In this document: piece after piece, positions 27,405 through 37,868 of the stretch
Position numbering within the stretch: position 1 is the stretch's first letter
Layout: every line of letters begins with the position of its first letter
Assembly (NCBI GenBank): GCA_035533075.1
Contig: DATLUO010000270.1
Span: forward strand, 1-42,734
Direction: 5' to 3'
DNA from: Pirellulales bacterium
GTDB taxonomy: Bacteria > Planctomycetota > Planctomycetia > Pirellulales > JAICIG01
DNA: 42,734 nt
Notes under the pieces: generated by a model
Seen by the model: only the letters and a program-made list of their open reading frames with translations
The model's database searches: none
What the model was told of the DNA's origin: nothing
Made by a program: the position numbers and the translations under genes

Positions 27405-28406
27405 CTATTCTGGAAAGATGATTTGCCCGGCATTCGCGAAGTGGGCGAGCTCTCTCAGGCGATGTGCGTAAGACATCGTGATCTTCGCTGATTCAAAGGG
27501 CGCTTCAGCCGCGCTCGAGAGGATTTCTCCGCCGATGACCTGCATGGCTTCGATCAACGAACGAGTGAAGTCGATCAGCTTCGCGTCATGCTCGGCCCAC
27601 TCATGGCTGCGGAGATCTTTGTTCTTTTCACGCAAATCATTCAGCTTTTCAGCCCGGATGTAGAGCCGCAAGCGATCGTAGGCAAGATTCGCCGCGGATT
27701 TGGCGTCAAGGAACCGACCGACGGCCTCCGTGACCAAGCTGGCCGTCCTGCGATCCATGACAAAGCGAATAAAACCGGGGGATGCAATCTGCACGGCATC
27801 CAGTGCGGGTTTGGCTTCCGCAGGAAGCTTTTTCGCGATGTCGCGGTAGAAGTGCATGGAGCTGAACCCTCCGCGCCAGGGGAAGGCTTCGAAACCGTCG
27901 GGCCGGAGCGTCGCCAGCGTGTATTGAAGACTGTATGCCTGGGAATATTTTGTTGGCAGCTCGAACAACTCGTCGAGCGACAGCGGTCCCTCGACCAGGA
28001 TTGTATACGAGCCATCGTCGCCGAGGACGCGTGACGGGAGACGCGCGCCGCCCTGTGGCGTATAGTCTGCCGGCACGTTTTCCTTGATCACAAGCAGCAC
28101 ACGTGCCGCGCGCCCATTTCCGTCGAGATCGACGAAATAGACGAAGTCGTCCTTCGCCCCGGTCGGAATGACGTAGTCGAGCGGGACGACCCGGTTAGCC
28201 AAGCGGAGGATATTGCGTTCGGTGACGCGCAGCACCATCCACCGATTGGCGGAGTCGTTGCAATCGCACCAGTAATACAAGTAGTCGTCGCCGCTCGGGT
28301 GGCGGAAATGCGAAAGCAGAGGGCCATCGAAGGCGTCGAGATCCCGGACTTTGTGCAGGCCGGAGATCGGCAGCGACGGAATCTCAATCCCTCGAAGAGC
28401 AATCAT
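27405..28406 (-). CDS. Unknown protein, resembles DUF6575-type hypothetical proteins
   Basis: A 333-residue soluble protein without signal or membrane segments. The N-terminal half is beta-rich with DLDAFDGPLLSHFRH and DDYLYYWCDCNDSANRW; the C-terminal half is helical with LRLYIRAEKLNDLREKNKDL, suggesting a coiled coil. The N-terminus recalls the DUF6575 family, but this was not checked. I chose ATG 28406, four bases after the upstream gene's stop; an earlier ATG at 28430 would overlap it. It is followed after one base by the protease gene. GC content is lower than in its neighbours, hinting at acquisition. Function unknown. Confidence 0.75.
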   Translation of the reverse strand: MIALRGIEIPSLPISGLHKVRDLDAFDGPLLSHFRHPSGDDYLYYWCDCNDSANRWMVLRVTERNILRLANRVVPLDYVIPTGAKDDFVYFVDLDGNGRAARVLLVIKENVPADYTPQGGARLPSRVLGDDGSYTILVEGPLSLDELFELPTKYSQAYSLQYTLATLRPDGFEAFPWRGGFSSMHFYRDIAKKLPAEAKPALDAVQIASPGFIRFVMDRRTASLVTEAVGRFLDAKSAANLAYDRLRLYIRAEKLNDLREKNKDLRSHEWAEHDAKLIDFTRSLIEAMQVIGGEILSSAAEAPFESAKITMSYAHRLRELAHFANAGQIIFPE

Positions 28407-28410
28407 GACA

Positions 28411-28944
28411 CTAACGCCTGAACGATACAAAATGTTTTGGAAAAGTCAGCCGACCCGGACTCAATAGGTCGAAATGCCCTCGCGAGTCGGGCGTCGTCGC
28501 GAGTCCATCGGTATCCGCCAGCGTGCCCGCGGAGAGGTTGGCGCCGAGCACTTTATGGATGTTCGGATATCGGCGCTTTAGACCCGTGAAGAAGGAGACG
28601 GCTTGTGGCTGCGAGATGAACATGGACAGAGCATGGGCCGAACAACGCTCTTCGTCATCCTTGAACTTTCGAGCGGGATTTAACTTAGCCGGGGGGATGA
28701 AGTTTCTCTCATCGGTAATCAAATCGTGGACGAATCGAAAGACGCGGCTCGGTTGGCACTGTCTCGCGTCACTCGGCGGGCAGTTGATGAGCCTGGCCAA
28801 ATCATCGGCATATTTGAGTCGTTCGCTTCGGACATCTCCAAGCGGCGCCTCGCTCATCATTTTCGTCGAATCCTTGCTGGATGTAAAGCAAACGGCTCCG
28901 TCGATCCGACCCCGAACGGAACGCGCACCCATGTACATTAGCAC
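28411..28944 (-). CDS. Unknown protein, paired with the following gene
   Basis: A 177-residue protein with no recognised motif, membrane segment or signal. It contains a Cys/Arg/Lys-rich middle (PSDARQCQPSRVFRFVHDLI) and a basic C-terminus. It starts 24 bases after the lepA stop and ends four bases before the next gene, so it appears part of one transcript. Its codon use is less GC-biased than that of lepA or rimK, like its partner. In-frame ATGs at 28938, 28932 and 28860/28857 are alternative starts. It may form a two-gene accessory cassette with the DUF6575-like gene. Confidence 0.65.
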   Translation of the reverse strand: MLMYMGARSVRGRIDGAVCFTSSKDSTKMMSEAPLGDVRSERLKYADDLARLINCPPSDARQCQPSRVFRFVHDLITDERNFIPPAKLNPARKFKDDEERCSAHALSMFISQPQAVSFFTGLKRRYPNIHKVLGANLSAGTLADTDGLATTPDSRGHFDLLSPGRLTFPKHFVSFRR

Positions 28945-28968
28945 TCAAGCAGGCTCTCGTCAAGTGCG

Positions 28969-30774
28969 TCAGAAATCCTTGTCGCCGGTTTCCAGCACGG
29001 CCAAGAAGGCCTTTTGGGGAATGTCGACGCTGCCGATCGACTTCATCCGCTTCTTTCCCTCGCGCTGCTTGGCCCACAGCTTGCGCTTGCGCGTGATGTC
29101 GCCCCCGTAGCACTTGGCCGTCACGTTCTTGCGCATGGCCGAGATCGTCTCACGGGCAATAATCCGGCTGCCCACCGCGGCCTGCAACGCCACCTCGAAC
29201 ATGTGACGGTCGATCTCGCTGCGGAGCTTCTTCACGATCGCCCGGCCGCGACGCTCGGAGTCGGCACGATGGCAGACGATCGAGAGGGCGTCGACACGGT
29301 TGCCCGCCACCAGGATGTCGAGCCGCACCAGATCGGCCGGCACGTAGCCGACCAACTCGTAATCCATCGTGCCGTAGCCGCGGGTGCAGCTCTTGAGCTT
29401 GTCGTGCAGGTCGTAAATCACCTCGGCCAGCGGCAGATTGTAGACCAGCATGGCCCGCGTCGGCGAGAGATACTCGGTGCGCACATACTCGCCCCGCCGG
29501 TCGTTGCAAAGCTGATGCACCAGGCCGATCGCCTCGGTCGGCAAGATAAAGCTCACCTTCACGATCGGCTGGCGGAACTGCTCGATGTCGCCGGCGTCGG
29601 GTACCTGCTGGGGATTGTAAATCCGCAGCAGCTCGCCGGTCTTGGTGAGAATCTCGTAAGTCACGTTGGGGGCCGTCTGCACCAGATCGAGATCGGCCTC
29701 TTTTTCCAGCCGCTGCTGAATGATCTCCATGTGCAGCAGGCCCAGAAAGCCGCAGCGGAAGCCGAAGCCCAAGGCGTCGCTCGTCTCCGGCTCGAACTCG
29801 AAGCTGGGGTCGTTGATGCTGAGCTTGGTGAGCGCCTCGCGCAGCTCTTCGAAGTTCTCGCCGTCGGAGGGATAGAGGCCGCAAAACACCATCCGCTTCG
29901 GCTCCTGATAGCCGGGCAGGGGCACGGCGGCGCCTTCGCCCGGCACGCTCACCGTGTCGCCGATGTGAACCTGGCTGAGCGTCTTGATGTTGCAGATCAA
30001 GTAGCCGACTTGCCCCGCTTGCAATTGGTCGCAGGGCCGGCGGTCGGGCACGAACTGGCCCAGTTCCAGCACTTCGTAGGTCGTGCCGGACTTGAGAAAG
30101 CGGATTTTTTGTCCGCGGCGCACGGTGCCGTTCATCAGCCGCACATAGGTGATCGCCCCGCGGAACTCGTCGTAGTGCGAATCGAACACCATCGCTTGCA
30201 GCGGGCCGGTGGGATCGCCTTCGGGCGGTGGCACACGGGCAATCAGCGCCTCCAGCAGGGCCTCGACGCCGGCGCCCGTCTTGGCGCTCACGGCCAGCAC
30301 ATCGGCCGGATCGATGCCCAGGCTCGACTCCATCTCTTCCATGACTTGCTCGGGCCGGGCGCTGACGACGTCGATCTTGTTCAGGGCCGGCACGATGGTC
30401 AGGTCGGCCTCGATGGCCGCGTAGGCGTTGGCCACCGTCTGGGCTTCGACTCCCTGGCAGGCATCGACCAGCAACAAGGCGCCTTCGCAACAGGCCAGGC
30501 TGCGGGAGACTTCATAATGAAAATCGACGTGGCCGGGCGTGTCGACCAGGTTCAACTCGTAGGTCTCGCCGCGGCTGGTATAGCGCATGGCGACCGCGCG
30601 GGCCTTGATGGTGATGCCTCGCTCGCGTTCCAACTCCATGTCGTCCAAGAGCTGTTCGCGCAGATCGCGGCGGCTGACCGTGCCGGTGAGCTCGATCAGC
30701 CGGTCGGCCAACGTGCTCTTGCCGTGGTCGATGTGCGCCACGATGCAGAAGTTGCGGATGTGTTTGCAGTCCAT
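28969..30774 (-). CDS. lepA: Elongation factor 4
   Basis: A 601-residue translational GTPase that back-translocates or remodels stalled ribosomes; 601 is the usual length. Seen: G1 AHIDHGKS, switch G2 RERGITIKA, G3 DTPGHVDF, G4 NKID and G5 SAKTG, then EF-G-like domains and the LepA-specific C-terminal domain with AKCYGGDITRKRKLWAKQ. I chose ATG 30774 (MDCKHIRNFCIVAHIDHGKS); the frame upstream lies in an intergenic repeat. It may be the first gene of the run down to rimK. Confidence 0.96.
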   Translation of the reverse strand: MDCKHIRNFCIVAHIDHGKSTLADRLIELTGTVSRRDLREQLLDDMELERERGITIKARAVAMRYTSRGETYELNLVDTPGHVDFHYEVSRSLACCEGALLLVDACQGVEAQTVANAYAAIEADLTIVPALNKIDVVSARPEQVMEEMESSLGIDPADVLAVSAKTGAGVEALLEALIARVPPPEGDPTGPLQAMVFDSHYDEFRGAITYVRLMNGTVRRGQKIRFLKSGTTYEVLELGQFVPDRRPCDQLQAGQVGYLICNIKTLSQVHIGDTVSVPGEGAAVPLPGYQEPKRMVFCGLYPSDGENFEELREALTKLSINDPSFEFEPETSDALGFGFRCGFLGLLHMEIIQQRLEKEADLDLVQTAPNVTYEILTKTGELLRIYNPQQVPDAGDIEQFRQPIVKVSFILPTEAIGLVHQLCNDRRGEYVRTEYLSPTRAMLVYNLPLAEVIYDLHDKLKSCTRGYGTMDYELVGYVPADLVRLDILVAGNRVDALSIVCHRADSERRGRAIVKKLRSEIDRHMFEVALQAAVGSRIIARETISAMRKNVTAKCYGGDITRKRKLWAKQREGKKRMKSIGSVDIPQKAFLAVLETGDKDF

Positions 30775-30777
30775 TGA

Positions 30778-30902
30778 TAGTCCGTGGTCCGTTGTCCATC
30801 GTCCGTTGCAACTGACAACGGATCTCAGAACGTTGGCGTTCGTGTTTTCTATACGGCGCGCGGCGATCTTTGAGACAAAGGCCAGCTTCTGCCCCAGCCA
30901 CC
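30778..30902. repeat. Dispersed intergenic repeats between the ROK kinase gene and lepA
   Basis: TAGTCCGTGGTCCGTTGTCC with the answering CAACTGACAACGGA (30778-30822) is the family also found between recR and rpoN. GCCAGCTTCTGCCCCAGCC (30882-30900) matches the motif seen at 9441, 19701 (inverted) and 19832. No gene is present in this gap. Confidence 0.65.
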
Positions 30903-30911
30903 GAAAATGTC

Positions 30912-31964
30912 TCATTGCTGCCCGCGTGCAGTATCGTGCCTTCCTTCTTCTGCCCGTGCGATGCCGGCGGCGCCGATATATCCGGCGTCGCCGCCCAACG
31001 AGGCATATTCGATGGGCGTCTTGGCGGCCAGAACGGGAAACGCCCGGCGGCGGACTTCGTCGCGCACCCGTTCGATGAACCTCCGGCCGAGCGGGCTGGC
31101 GTTGCCGCCGAAGGTCATCGCCCCGCCCAGCACGACGCCGCTGGGGTCGATGGTGTGCATCAACGTCGTGACGCCGATGCCCAGGTAGCGTGCCGTTTCC
31201 AGGATGATCTCCAGAGATAATTCATCGCCCGCTTCGGCCTCGCCGGCCAGCAACAGCGGAGTCAGCGTTTCGCCGGCGGCAAGCCGCACCGCCAGCGAGC
31301 TCGCTCGGCCGCCGTCGAGGGCCTCCTGCGTGCGGCGGATCACGGCCAACGCACTGGCATACGCCTCCAGGTGCCCCGGCTGGCCACACGAGCAGGTCCG
31401 TGCGTCCTCGCGGCAGTCAATTATTATATGCCCGCACTCGGCTCCGTGGCTGTGTTCGCCGTCGATCGAGGCGTCGCGCACAATGATGCCGCCGCCGATG
31501 CCGGTGCCCAATGTCAGCATCACCATACTGGGCAACGACTTACCGCTGCCGACCCAATACTCGCCATAGGCTGCCGCGGCGGCATCGTTGGTGAAGCTGA
31601 CGGGCAAGCCACACTCGCGGCTCAGGCGGTCGCGGACCGGAAAGTCAATCCAGCCGGGCAAGTTGGGCGGATCGAGCAGCAATCCGGCCGGAATGTCCAT
31701 CGTGCCGGGCGTGCCCAGGCCGACGCGTGCGATTTGCCGAGGCTGCAAGCCGGTCTGCTCGATCAGCCCCAGCAGCGCCTGGCCCATACGGCGGGTGCCG
31801 TCGTCGGGTCCGCGAGTTGGATCGGTGGGAATGGCGGTCCATCCCAGGGTTCGGCCCAGGTCGTCGACGATGCCGATCTTGACCGTGGTGCCCCCCACGT
31901 CGACGCCCGCGAACAGCGGCGCTTGAGCATCGTCTACGGGCAAGAAAGGGCGAATCGGCGGCAT
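30912..31964 (-). CDS. ROK-family sugar kinase (probable glucokinase)
   Basis: A 350-residue ROK protein. Seen: the ATP-binding N-terminus FAGVDVGGTTVKIG (~18-31), GLGTPGTMD, the catalytic-site region SFTNDAAAAAYGEYW, LGTGIGGGII, and the zinc motif CSCGQPGHLEAYAS preceded by the His-containing EHSHGAECGH. No N-terminal HTH is present, so it is an enzyme and not a NagC-type repressor; glucose is the likeliest substrate but is not proven. I chose ATG 31964; the frame upstream overlaps the divergent permease gene. It is divergent from the ABC locus with 67 bases between starts. Confidence 0.9.
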   Translation of the reverse strand: MPPIRPFLPVDDAQAPLFAGVDVGGTTVKIGIVDDLGRTLGWTAIPTDPTRGPDDGTRRMGQALLGLIEQTGLQPRQIARVGLGTPGTMDIPAGLLLDPPNLPGWIDFPVRDRLSRECGLPVSFTNDAAAAAYGEYWVGSGKSLPSMVMLTLGTGIGGGIIVRDASIDGEHSHGAECGHIIIDCREDARTCSCGQPGHLEAYASALAVIRRTQEALDGGRASSLAVRLAAGETLTPLLLAGEAEAGDELSLEIILETARYLGIGVTTLMHTIDPSGVVLGGAMTFGGNASPLGRRFIERVRDEVRRRAFPVLAAKTPIEYASLGGDAGYIGAAGIARAEEGRHDTARGQQ

Positions 31965-32031
31965 GGAATCGCACAAGTATATGAAGTACACCAGTTTCGG
32001 GCAATTCCAGCGGCAAGTAATATGGAAACCC

Positions 32032-33174
32032 ATGAAGACACCGTTGGCGTGGCTGAACCTGCTACACGACAAAATGCGCACGCTCGTGGCCATCGCCGGG
32101 GTGGCGTTCGCGGTCGTGCTGATCCTGATGCAAATCGGCTTTCTCAATTCGGTGCGGCAGACGGCAACCCAAATCTACGACCAGTTGAATTTCGATATTC
32201 TCTTGATTTCGCCGCAGTACCAGTCGATTTCCAAGGCGGGCAGCTTTTCGCGAATCCGGTTGTATCAGGCGGAGTCGGTGCCGGGCGTGGCCGAGGCCCA
32301 TCCGCTCTATCTCGATTTCAGCCTCTGGATGAACCGCACGCACGCTCGGGAGGACGCCTCGCGGCGCGGCATCTTTGTGATCGGCTTCCCGCTGGAGCAG
32401 CGGCCGTTTCGGCTGCCCGCCTTGGCCGGAGATTTGAGGCCCCTCAAGGAGCCCGGCCGGGTCTATATGGACGAGCTTTCCCGCAAGCAGTTCGGCAACT
32501 GGCGCAAGAGCACCGACTTGGAGATCGGCGGCAAAAAGGTCGAGGTGGCCGGCACCTATCGCATGGGGACCGGTTTCGGGGCCGACGGCGACGTGGTGGT
32601 CGGCGACGAGACGTTTCGCGAGTTGTTTCCGCAACGCACCCGCGATGAGCCGAGCCTGGGGCTGGTGCGCGTCAAGCCGGGCTTCGACCCCCAGGCCGTG
32701 GCCGACGACCTCCGCCGCCGCTTGCCGCGCGACGTCAACGTTTACACGCGCCGCGAGATCGAACGCAAAGAGCGCCAGCACTGGGTGACGCGCACCAGCG
32801 TGGGCGTGATCTTTTCGCTGGGCGTGGTGGTCGGGTTGATCGTCGGGGTGGCGATCGTCTATCAGGTGCTGTCCAGCGACATCGCCAACCACCAGTCGGA
32901 ATACGCGACGCTGAAAGCGATGGGCTATTCGGGCCGCTATTTGGCGAGCGTGGTGCTCGAACAAGCGATCATTCTGGCCGTCGCCGGTTTTTGTCCCGGC
33001 TGGGCGTTTTCCTTCTTGCTTTACGACATCACGGAGCAGCGCGCTCACATTCCGATGCGAATGGGGTGGGAACTCTCCGCGAGCATCCTCGTGTTGAGCA
33101 TCGTCATGTGTGCGATTTCCGGCGTCGCCGCCTTGCGTAAAGTGAACGCCGCCGATCCCGCGGATCTGTTTTAG
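32032..33174 (+). CDS. DevC-type ABC transporter permease (first)
   Basis: A 380-residue permease with FtsX/MacB-like topology: the N-terminal PLAWLNLLHDKMRTLVAIAG begins the first membrane segment (~15-37), then a ~220-residue extracytoplasmic domain, then three membrane segments (~260-375) including ATLKAMGYSGRYLASVVLEQ and VMCAISGVAALRKVNAADPA. This matches DevC of cyanobacterial DevBCA exporters. I chose ATG 32032 because the MKTPLAWLNL start is conserved with the second permease; a start at 31963 would add 23 polar residues. It is followed by a paralogue and an ATPase, with no DevB-like adaptor in the window. Confidence 0.9.
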   Translation: MKTPLAWLNLLHDKMRTLVAIAGVAFAVVLILMQIGFLNSVRQTATQIYDQLNFDILLISPQYQSISKAGSFSRIRLYQAESVPGVAEAHPLYLDFSLWMNRTHAREDASRRGIFVIGFPLEQRPFRLPALAGDLRPLKEPGRVYMDELSRKQFGNWRKSTDLEIGGKKVEVAGTYRMGTGFGADGDVVVGDETFRELFPQRTRDEPSLGLVRVKPGFDPQAVADDLRRRLPRDVNVYTRREIERKERQHWVTRTSVGVIFSLGVVVGLIVGVAIVYQVLSSDIANHQSEYATLKAMGYSGRYLASVVLEQAIILAVAGFCPGWAFSFLLYDITEQRAHIPMRMGWELSASILVLSIVMCAISGVAALRKVNAADPADLF

Positions 33175-33221
33175 GGATGAGGGATGAGAGACGAGAGACG
33201 AGAGATGAGGGATGCGGAATT

Positions 33222-33298
33222 CCCTGAACCCTGAACCCTGAACCCTGAACCCTGAACCCTGAACCCTGAACCCTGAACTCTGAACTCTGAACCCCGAA
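33222..33298. repeat. Tandem heptamer array upstream of the second DevC gene
   Basis: Eight perfect copies of CCCTGAA (33222-33277), two of CTCTGAA and one CCCCGAA run to five bases before the ATG at 33303. A GATGAG/GAGACGAG simple repeat precedes it at 33175-33214. The array occupies the whole place of a ribosome-binding site and contains no purine-rich SD. Confidence 0.95.
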
Positions 33299-33302
33299 CC
33301 CG

Positions 33303-34447
33303 ATGCCCACTCCTCTTGCCTGGCTGAACCTGACGCACGACCGGCGCCGGCTGGCACTTGCGCTGGCCGGCGTCGGTTTCGCCGTGCTGCTCATGTGCAT
33401 GGAGCTCAGCTTTCGCCAGGCGCTGTTCGACAGTACGGTCGAGGTCATACGCCAGATGAACGCCGAGTTGATTATCACCAGCCGGGCACAATACACCATC
33501 GTGGTCCGCGAGACGTTCAGCCGCCGCAGAGTGGCCCAGGCCGAAGCGTGTCCGGGCGTGCTGGCCGCTTATCCGCTCTACCTTGAGACGCACCGCTCGA
33601 ACCTCAAGAACAGCGAAACCGGCGAAGCGGTTACTATCCGCGTGTTGGCTTTCAACCCCGATCACCCCGTGTTCAACATGCCCGAAGTCGAATCGCATCG
33701 GTCCGACTTGCGTCTCGCGGACCGGGTGTTGTTCGACCGCAAGTCGAAACCCGAATACGGTCATGTTACGCAGGGTCAGTCGATCGAATTGGCGGGCCGC
33801 AGCGTCGATGTGGTGGGGCTGTTCACGCTGGGCACGGATTTCGCCAACGACGGCAACTTGATGACCAGCGACGAAACCTACCGACGCCTGTTTCCCGTTC
33901 CGGGCAACGATCCTCTGAGTGCGGTCGACGTCGGTCTGGTCCGCCTGAAAAGCGGGCAGAGTCTCCTCGACCGTCAGCGCGACTTGCAAGAACTTCTCCC
34001 GGACGACGTGGTGGTGCTCACCAAGCAGGAGTTCGAACAGCGCGAGCGGTGGTTCTGGGAAACCAGCACGCCGATCGGATACATCTTCTGGCTTGGAACG
34101 TTGATGGGGTTTATTGTGGGGAGTGTGATTTGCCATCAGATTCTGTACACCGACGTGGCCGACCACCTGCCCGAGTTTGCCACGCTGAAAGCGATGGGCT
34201 ATGGCAACCGCTATTTCGTGTGGCTGATTATGCAGGAAGCGGTGTTGTTGTCGCTGCTGGGGTTCGTGCCGGGTGTGGCGTGCAGCCAATTGATCTGCTA
34301 CCTCGTGGCCATGCTCACCAATTTGAAGGTCGGCGTTCATTTGGCCACGGCGCTCACGGTCTTGGGCATGAGCATCGTCATGTGCATCGTTTCAGGCTGT
34401 ATGACCGTGCGCAAGGTGATGGAACTTGACCCCGCGGAGCTTTTTTG

Positions 34448-34448
<1 letters not shown>
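33303..34448 (+). CDS. DevC-type ABC transporter permease (second)
   Basis: A 381-residue paralogue of the preceding permease with the same layout: PLAWLNLTHDRRRLALALAG at the N-terminus, a large extracytoplasmic domain, and three C-terminal membrane segments with FATLKAMGYGNRYFVWLIMQ. The extracytoplasmic domains differ, so the two probably form a heterodimer with one ATPase. The stop overlaps the ATG of the ATPase gene by one base (TGATG). The start follows directly on the heptamer array with no SD; no better start is visible. Confidence 0.9.
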
Positions 34449-35632
<1,184 letters not shown>

Positions 35633-35698
35633 CCGATTGCGTAGCGTCTTCGCGGGTGTCCAAGATCAAAAACGGTTTCGAGAGACGCCGGCGAGGTG

Positions 35699-35704
35699 TA
35701 TGAT
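35699..35704 (+). promoter_or_regulatory. Candidate -10 element for the citrate synthase gene
   Basis: TATGAT, 42 bases before the ATG, with TTTCGA at 35676-35681 as a weak -35 at 17-base spacing. By eye only. Confidence 0.35.
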
Positions 35705-35745
35705 TTGCATTTCCCGCAGTGCTAGCCACCCAACAGGAACCCATC

Positions 35746-36867
35746 ATGAGCGAAGAGATTTACCGTCCGGGGCTGGAAGGCGTTGTCGCCGGCGAGACGG
35801 CGGTCAGCACTCTGGCCGGTGGCCTGCAATACCGCGGATACGCCGTCGAAGAACTGGCCGGCGATGCCACGTTTGAGGAGGTCGCATTTCTCATTCTGCA
35901 CGGCGAGTTGCCGACCGCGGCGGAGCTCGACGCCTTTCGTGCCCGGCTGGTCGAAGCCCAGTCGCTCGATCCGGCGATCGTCGGTCTCCTGCGGTTGCTG
36001 CCGGCCCAGGCGCCGCTGATGGACGTGATGCGCACGGCCGCCAGCCTGTTGGCCCATTGGGATTCCGACGCCGCCGACAGCCGCCACGCAGCCAACCTGC
36101 GAAAAGCCGAACGGCTGGTGGCCCAGTTGCCGGTCGTCATGGCCGCCCGGCAACGGCTGACGGCGGGCAAAGAGCCGGTGCCGCCCGATGGCCGCCTGTC
36201 GCTGGCGGCCAACGTGCTTTGGATGTTGAACCGCGAAGTCCCTTCGCCGCAAGCCGTCAAGGCGATGGACGTCTCTTTGATTCTCTACGCCGAGCACGAG
36301 TTCAACGCCTCGACATTCACCGCCCGCGTGGTGGCCTCGACCTTGAGCGATTTGCACTCCGCCGTCACCGCGGCCATCGGGGCCCTGAAGGGCCCGCTGC
36401 ACGGCGGCGCCAACGAGCGCGTGATGGAAGTGCTGGCCGAGGTCGGCAGCTCGGCGAATGCCGACCGCTGGGTGCGCGAGGCCCTGGCGGCCAAACGCCG
36501 CATCATGGGCTTCGGGCATCGCGTCTACAAGTCGGGCGACCCGCGGGCCGTCTATTTGAAGACGCTTTGTGGCGAGCTGGCCCGCGAGACCGGCCACGAA
36601 GATATGGAACGAATGGCGGAGGTCATCGAGACCGTGGTACGGCAAGAGAAGAGTTTGCCGCCCAATCTCGATTGGCCCAGCGCCCGCTTGTATCACTATC
36701 TGGGTTTGCCGGTCGAGCTTTATACACCGTTGTTCGTCATCAGCCGCGTGACCGGCTGGAGCGCTCACGTGATCGAGCAATTGGACAACAACCGCTTGAT
36801 CCGGCCGCGCTCGCGTTACACCGGTCCGGCACATCGCCCGCTGGTGCCGCTGGCCAAGCGGGGATAG
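35746..36867 (+). CDS. Citrate synthase family enzyme
   Basis: A 373-residue enzyme of the short bacterial type, condensing acetyl-CoA (or propionyl-CoA) with oxaloacetate. Catalytic residues are visible: His in LKGPLHGGAN, His in MGFGHRVYKSGDPRA, and an acidic position in the ELYTPLFVISRVTGW region (here VELYTPLF, where many members have a different residue before YTP). Its size and sequence do not separate citrate from 2-methylcitrate synthase; no prp genes are nearby, so citrate is more likely. I chose ATG 35746, with AGGAA nearby; an upstream in-frame start at 35719 adds nine residues. Confidence 0.92.
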   Translation: MSEEIYRPGLEGVVAGETAVSTLAGGLQYRGYAVEELAGDATFEEVAFLILHGELPTAAELDAFRARLVEAQSLDPAIVGLLRLLPAQAPLMDVMRTAASLLAHWDSDAADSRHAANLRKAERLVAQLPVVMAARQRLTAGKEPVPPDGRLSLAANVLWMLNREVPSPQAVKAMDVSLILYAEHEFNASTFTARVVASTLSDLHSAVTAAIGALKGPLHGGANERVMEVLAEVGSSANADRWVREALAAKRRIMGFGHRVYKSGDPRAVYLKTLCGELARETGHEDMERMAEVIETVVRQEKSLPPNLDWPSARLYHYLGLPVELYTPLFVISRVTGWSAHVIEQLDNNRLIRPRSRYTGPAHRPLVPLAKRG

Positions 36868-36872
36868 GAGGG

Positions 36873-37505
36873 CTACGGCAAGTTCACCCAATGCGGCCAC
36901 CAGGTTTCGCAACGCAGGCGACAAAGCAGATCGGCCACGACGGGCAGCAACACCCAGCGGGCCGCACGACAGCATTCCAGGCGTAACGCCCGGATGTTCA
37001 CCACGATCGTGTCGGGCGTGCCGAAGTTCGCCAGCCGGGGAAGGAAGCGCGGCACCTCGCGGCAATAGCGGTGATAAGGACCGCCAAATCGCCGGCTCAG
37101 ATAGCGCTCTTCCGCCGGCACGGTGGCCCAGGCATAAAACACCGCCCCCACCAGCACGCAGGCCAGAAACGTCATGCTCTCGAGGATAATGGCCGTCGAC
37201 AGGGCGATCAGAAACGTGCCCAAATAAAGCGGATTGCGGCAAATCGAGTACGGCCCCTCGCTGACGATCACCTGGCGTTTGCGGCCGCCGATGTAAAGCG
37301 TGGCCCAGAAACGCATTGCGGCGCCGGCGAAGAACGTGAGCCAGCCCAGCACCTCCAGCGGAATCCGCTCCCATTGGGCCTGCGAGAAGAGCGGCGGCGA
37401 AAAGACCACCAGCGTGCCGAAAGCGACCCCCAGCAGCGCTCCCACCAGCCCGCGAGCACGAAAGGCCCAGCTTGCCGCCCGTTCGGCTTCCATCGCCCGT
37501 CGCAT
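36873..37505 (-). CDS. ICMT/PEMT-type integral membrane methyltransferase
   Basis: A 210-residue membrane protein with four to five hydrophobic segments and the C-terminal SAM-binding signature of isoprenylcysteine carboxyl methyltransferase and phospholipid methyltransferase families: GPYSICRNPLYLGTFLI, then EERYLSRRFGGPYHRYCREV and PRFLPR. A ~35-residue tail follows. The substrate is unknown; bacterial members methylate lipids or small molecules. It is convergent with citrate synthase (five bases apart). The start is uncertain between 37505 and 37493. Upstream, 37506-37682 holds no gene. Confidence 0.85.
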   Translation of the reverse strand: MRRAMEAERAASWAFRARGLVGALLGVAFGTLVVFSPPLFSQAQWERIPLEVLGWLTFFAGAAMRFWATLYIGGRKRQVIVSEGPYSICRNPLYLGTFLIALSTAIILESMTFLACVLVGAVFYAWATVPAEERYLSRRFGGPYHRYCREVPRFLPRLANFGTPDTIVVNIRALRLECCRAARWVLLPVVADLLCRLRCETWWPHWVNLP

Positions 37506-37682
37506 GCTATCCGCAGACCCTGGTGAATAGGGGAAGGATCGAGAAGTGGCCCCCTCGCAGGCCGGCATGGTACAAGCGCGGCGAAAAAGCGACAAGCCCG
37601 ATCAAGACGCCCTCACGGACCGCCGAGCTTGAAGAACGGCTCCGACCGGCTTATCCTACGATACGAAGGAGAGGTGCGAACG

Positions 37683-37868
37683 ATGATGAAAGTCAAGATC
37701 GACCCCGGGCTTTACGAGCGGGCGAAACGCGCGGCGGAAACCGCCGGCTACAGCAGCGTCGATGAGTTCATCGCGCACTCGATCGAGAACGAGTTGCAGA
37801 AACAAAACGCCGACGACTCCGAAGCCCGCGTGGCCGATCAACTCCGCGGCCTGGGATACATCGAGTGA
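37683..37868 (+). CDS. Small RHH-like protein
   Basis: A 61-residue protein, MKVKIDPGLYERAKRAAETA followed by GYSSVDEFIAHSIENELQ: a short strand and two helices as in ribbon-helix-helix DNA-binding proteins. AAGGAG at 37666-37671 supports the start (ATG at 37683, or 37686). Its stop overlaps the GTG of the next gene (GTGA), so the two are translationally coupled. Similar small proteins are common beside membrane proteins; whether it binds DNA or its neighbour is unknown. Confidence 0.75.
   Translation: MMKVKIDPGLYERAKRAAETAGYSSVDEFIAHSIENELQKQNADDSEARVADQLRGLGYIE

Noticed and set aside
33222..33298. CRISPR array or telomere-like end
   Set aside because: Seven-base units without spacers, in the middle of an operon; a simple tandem repeat explains it.
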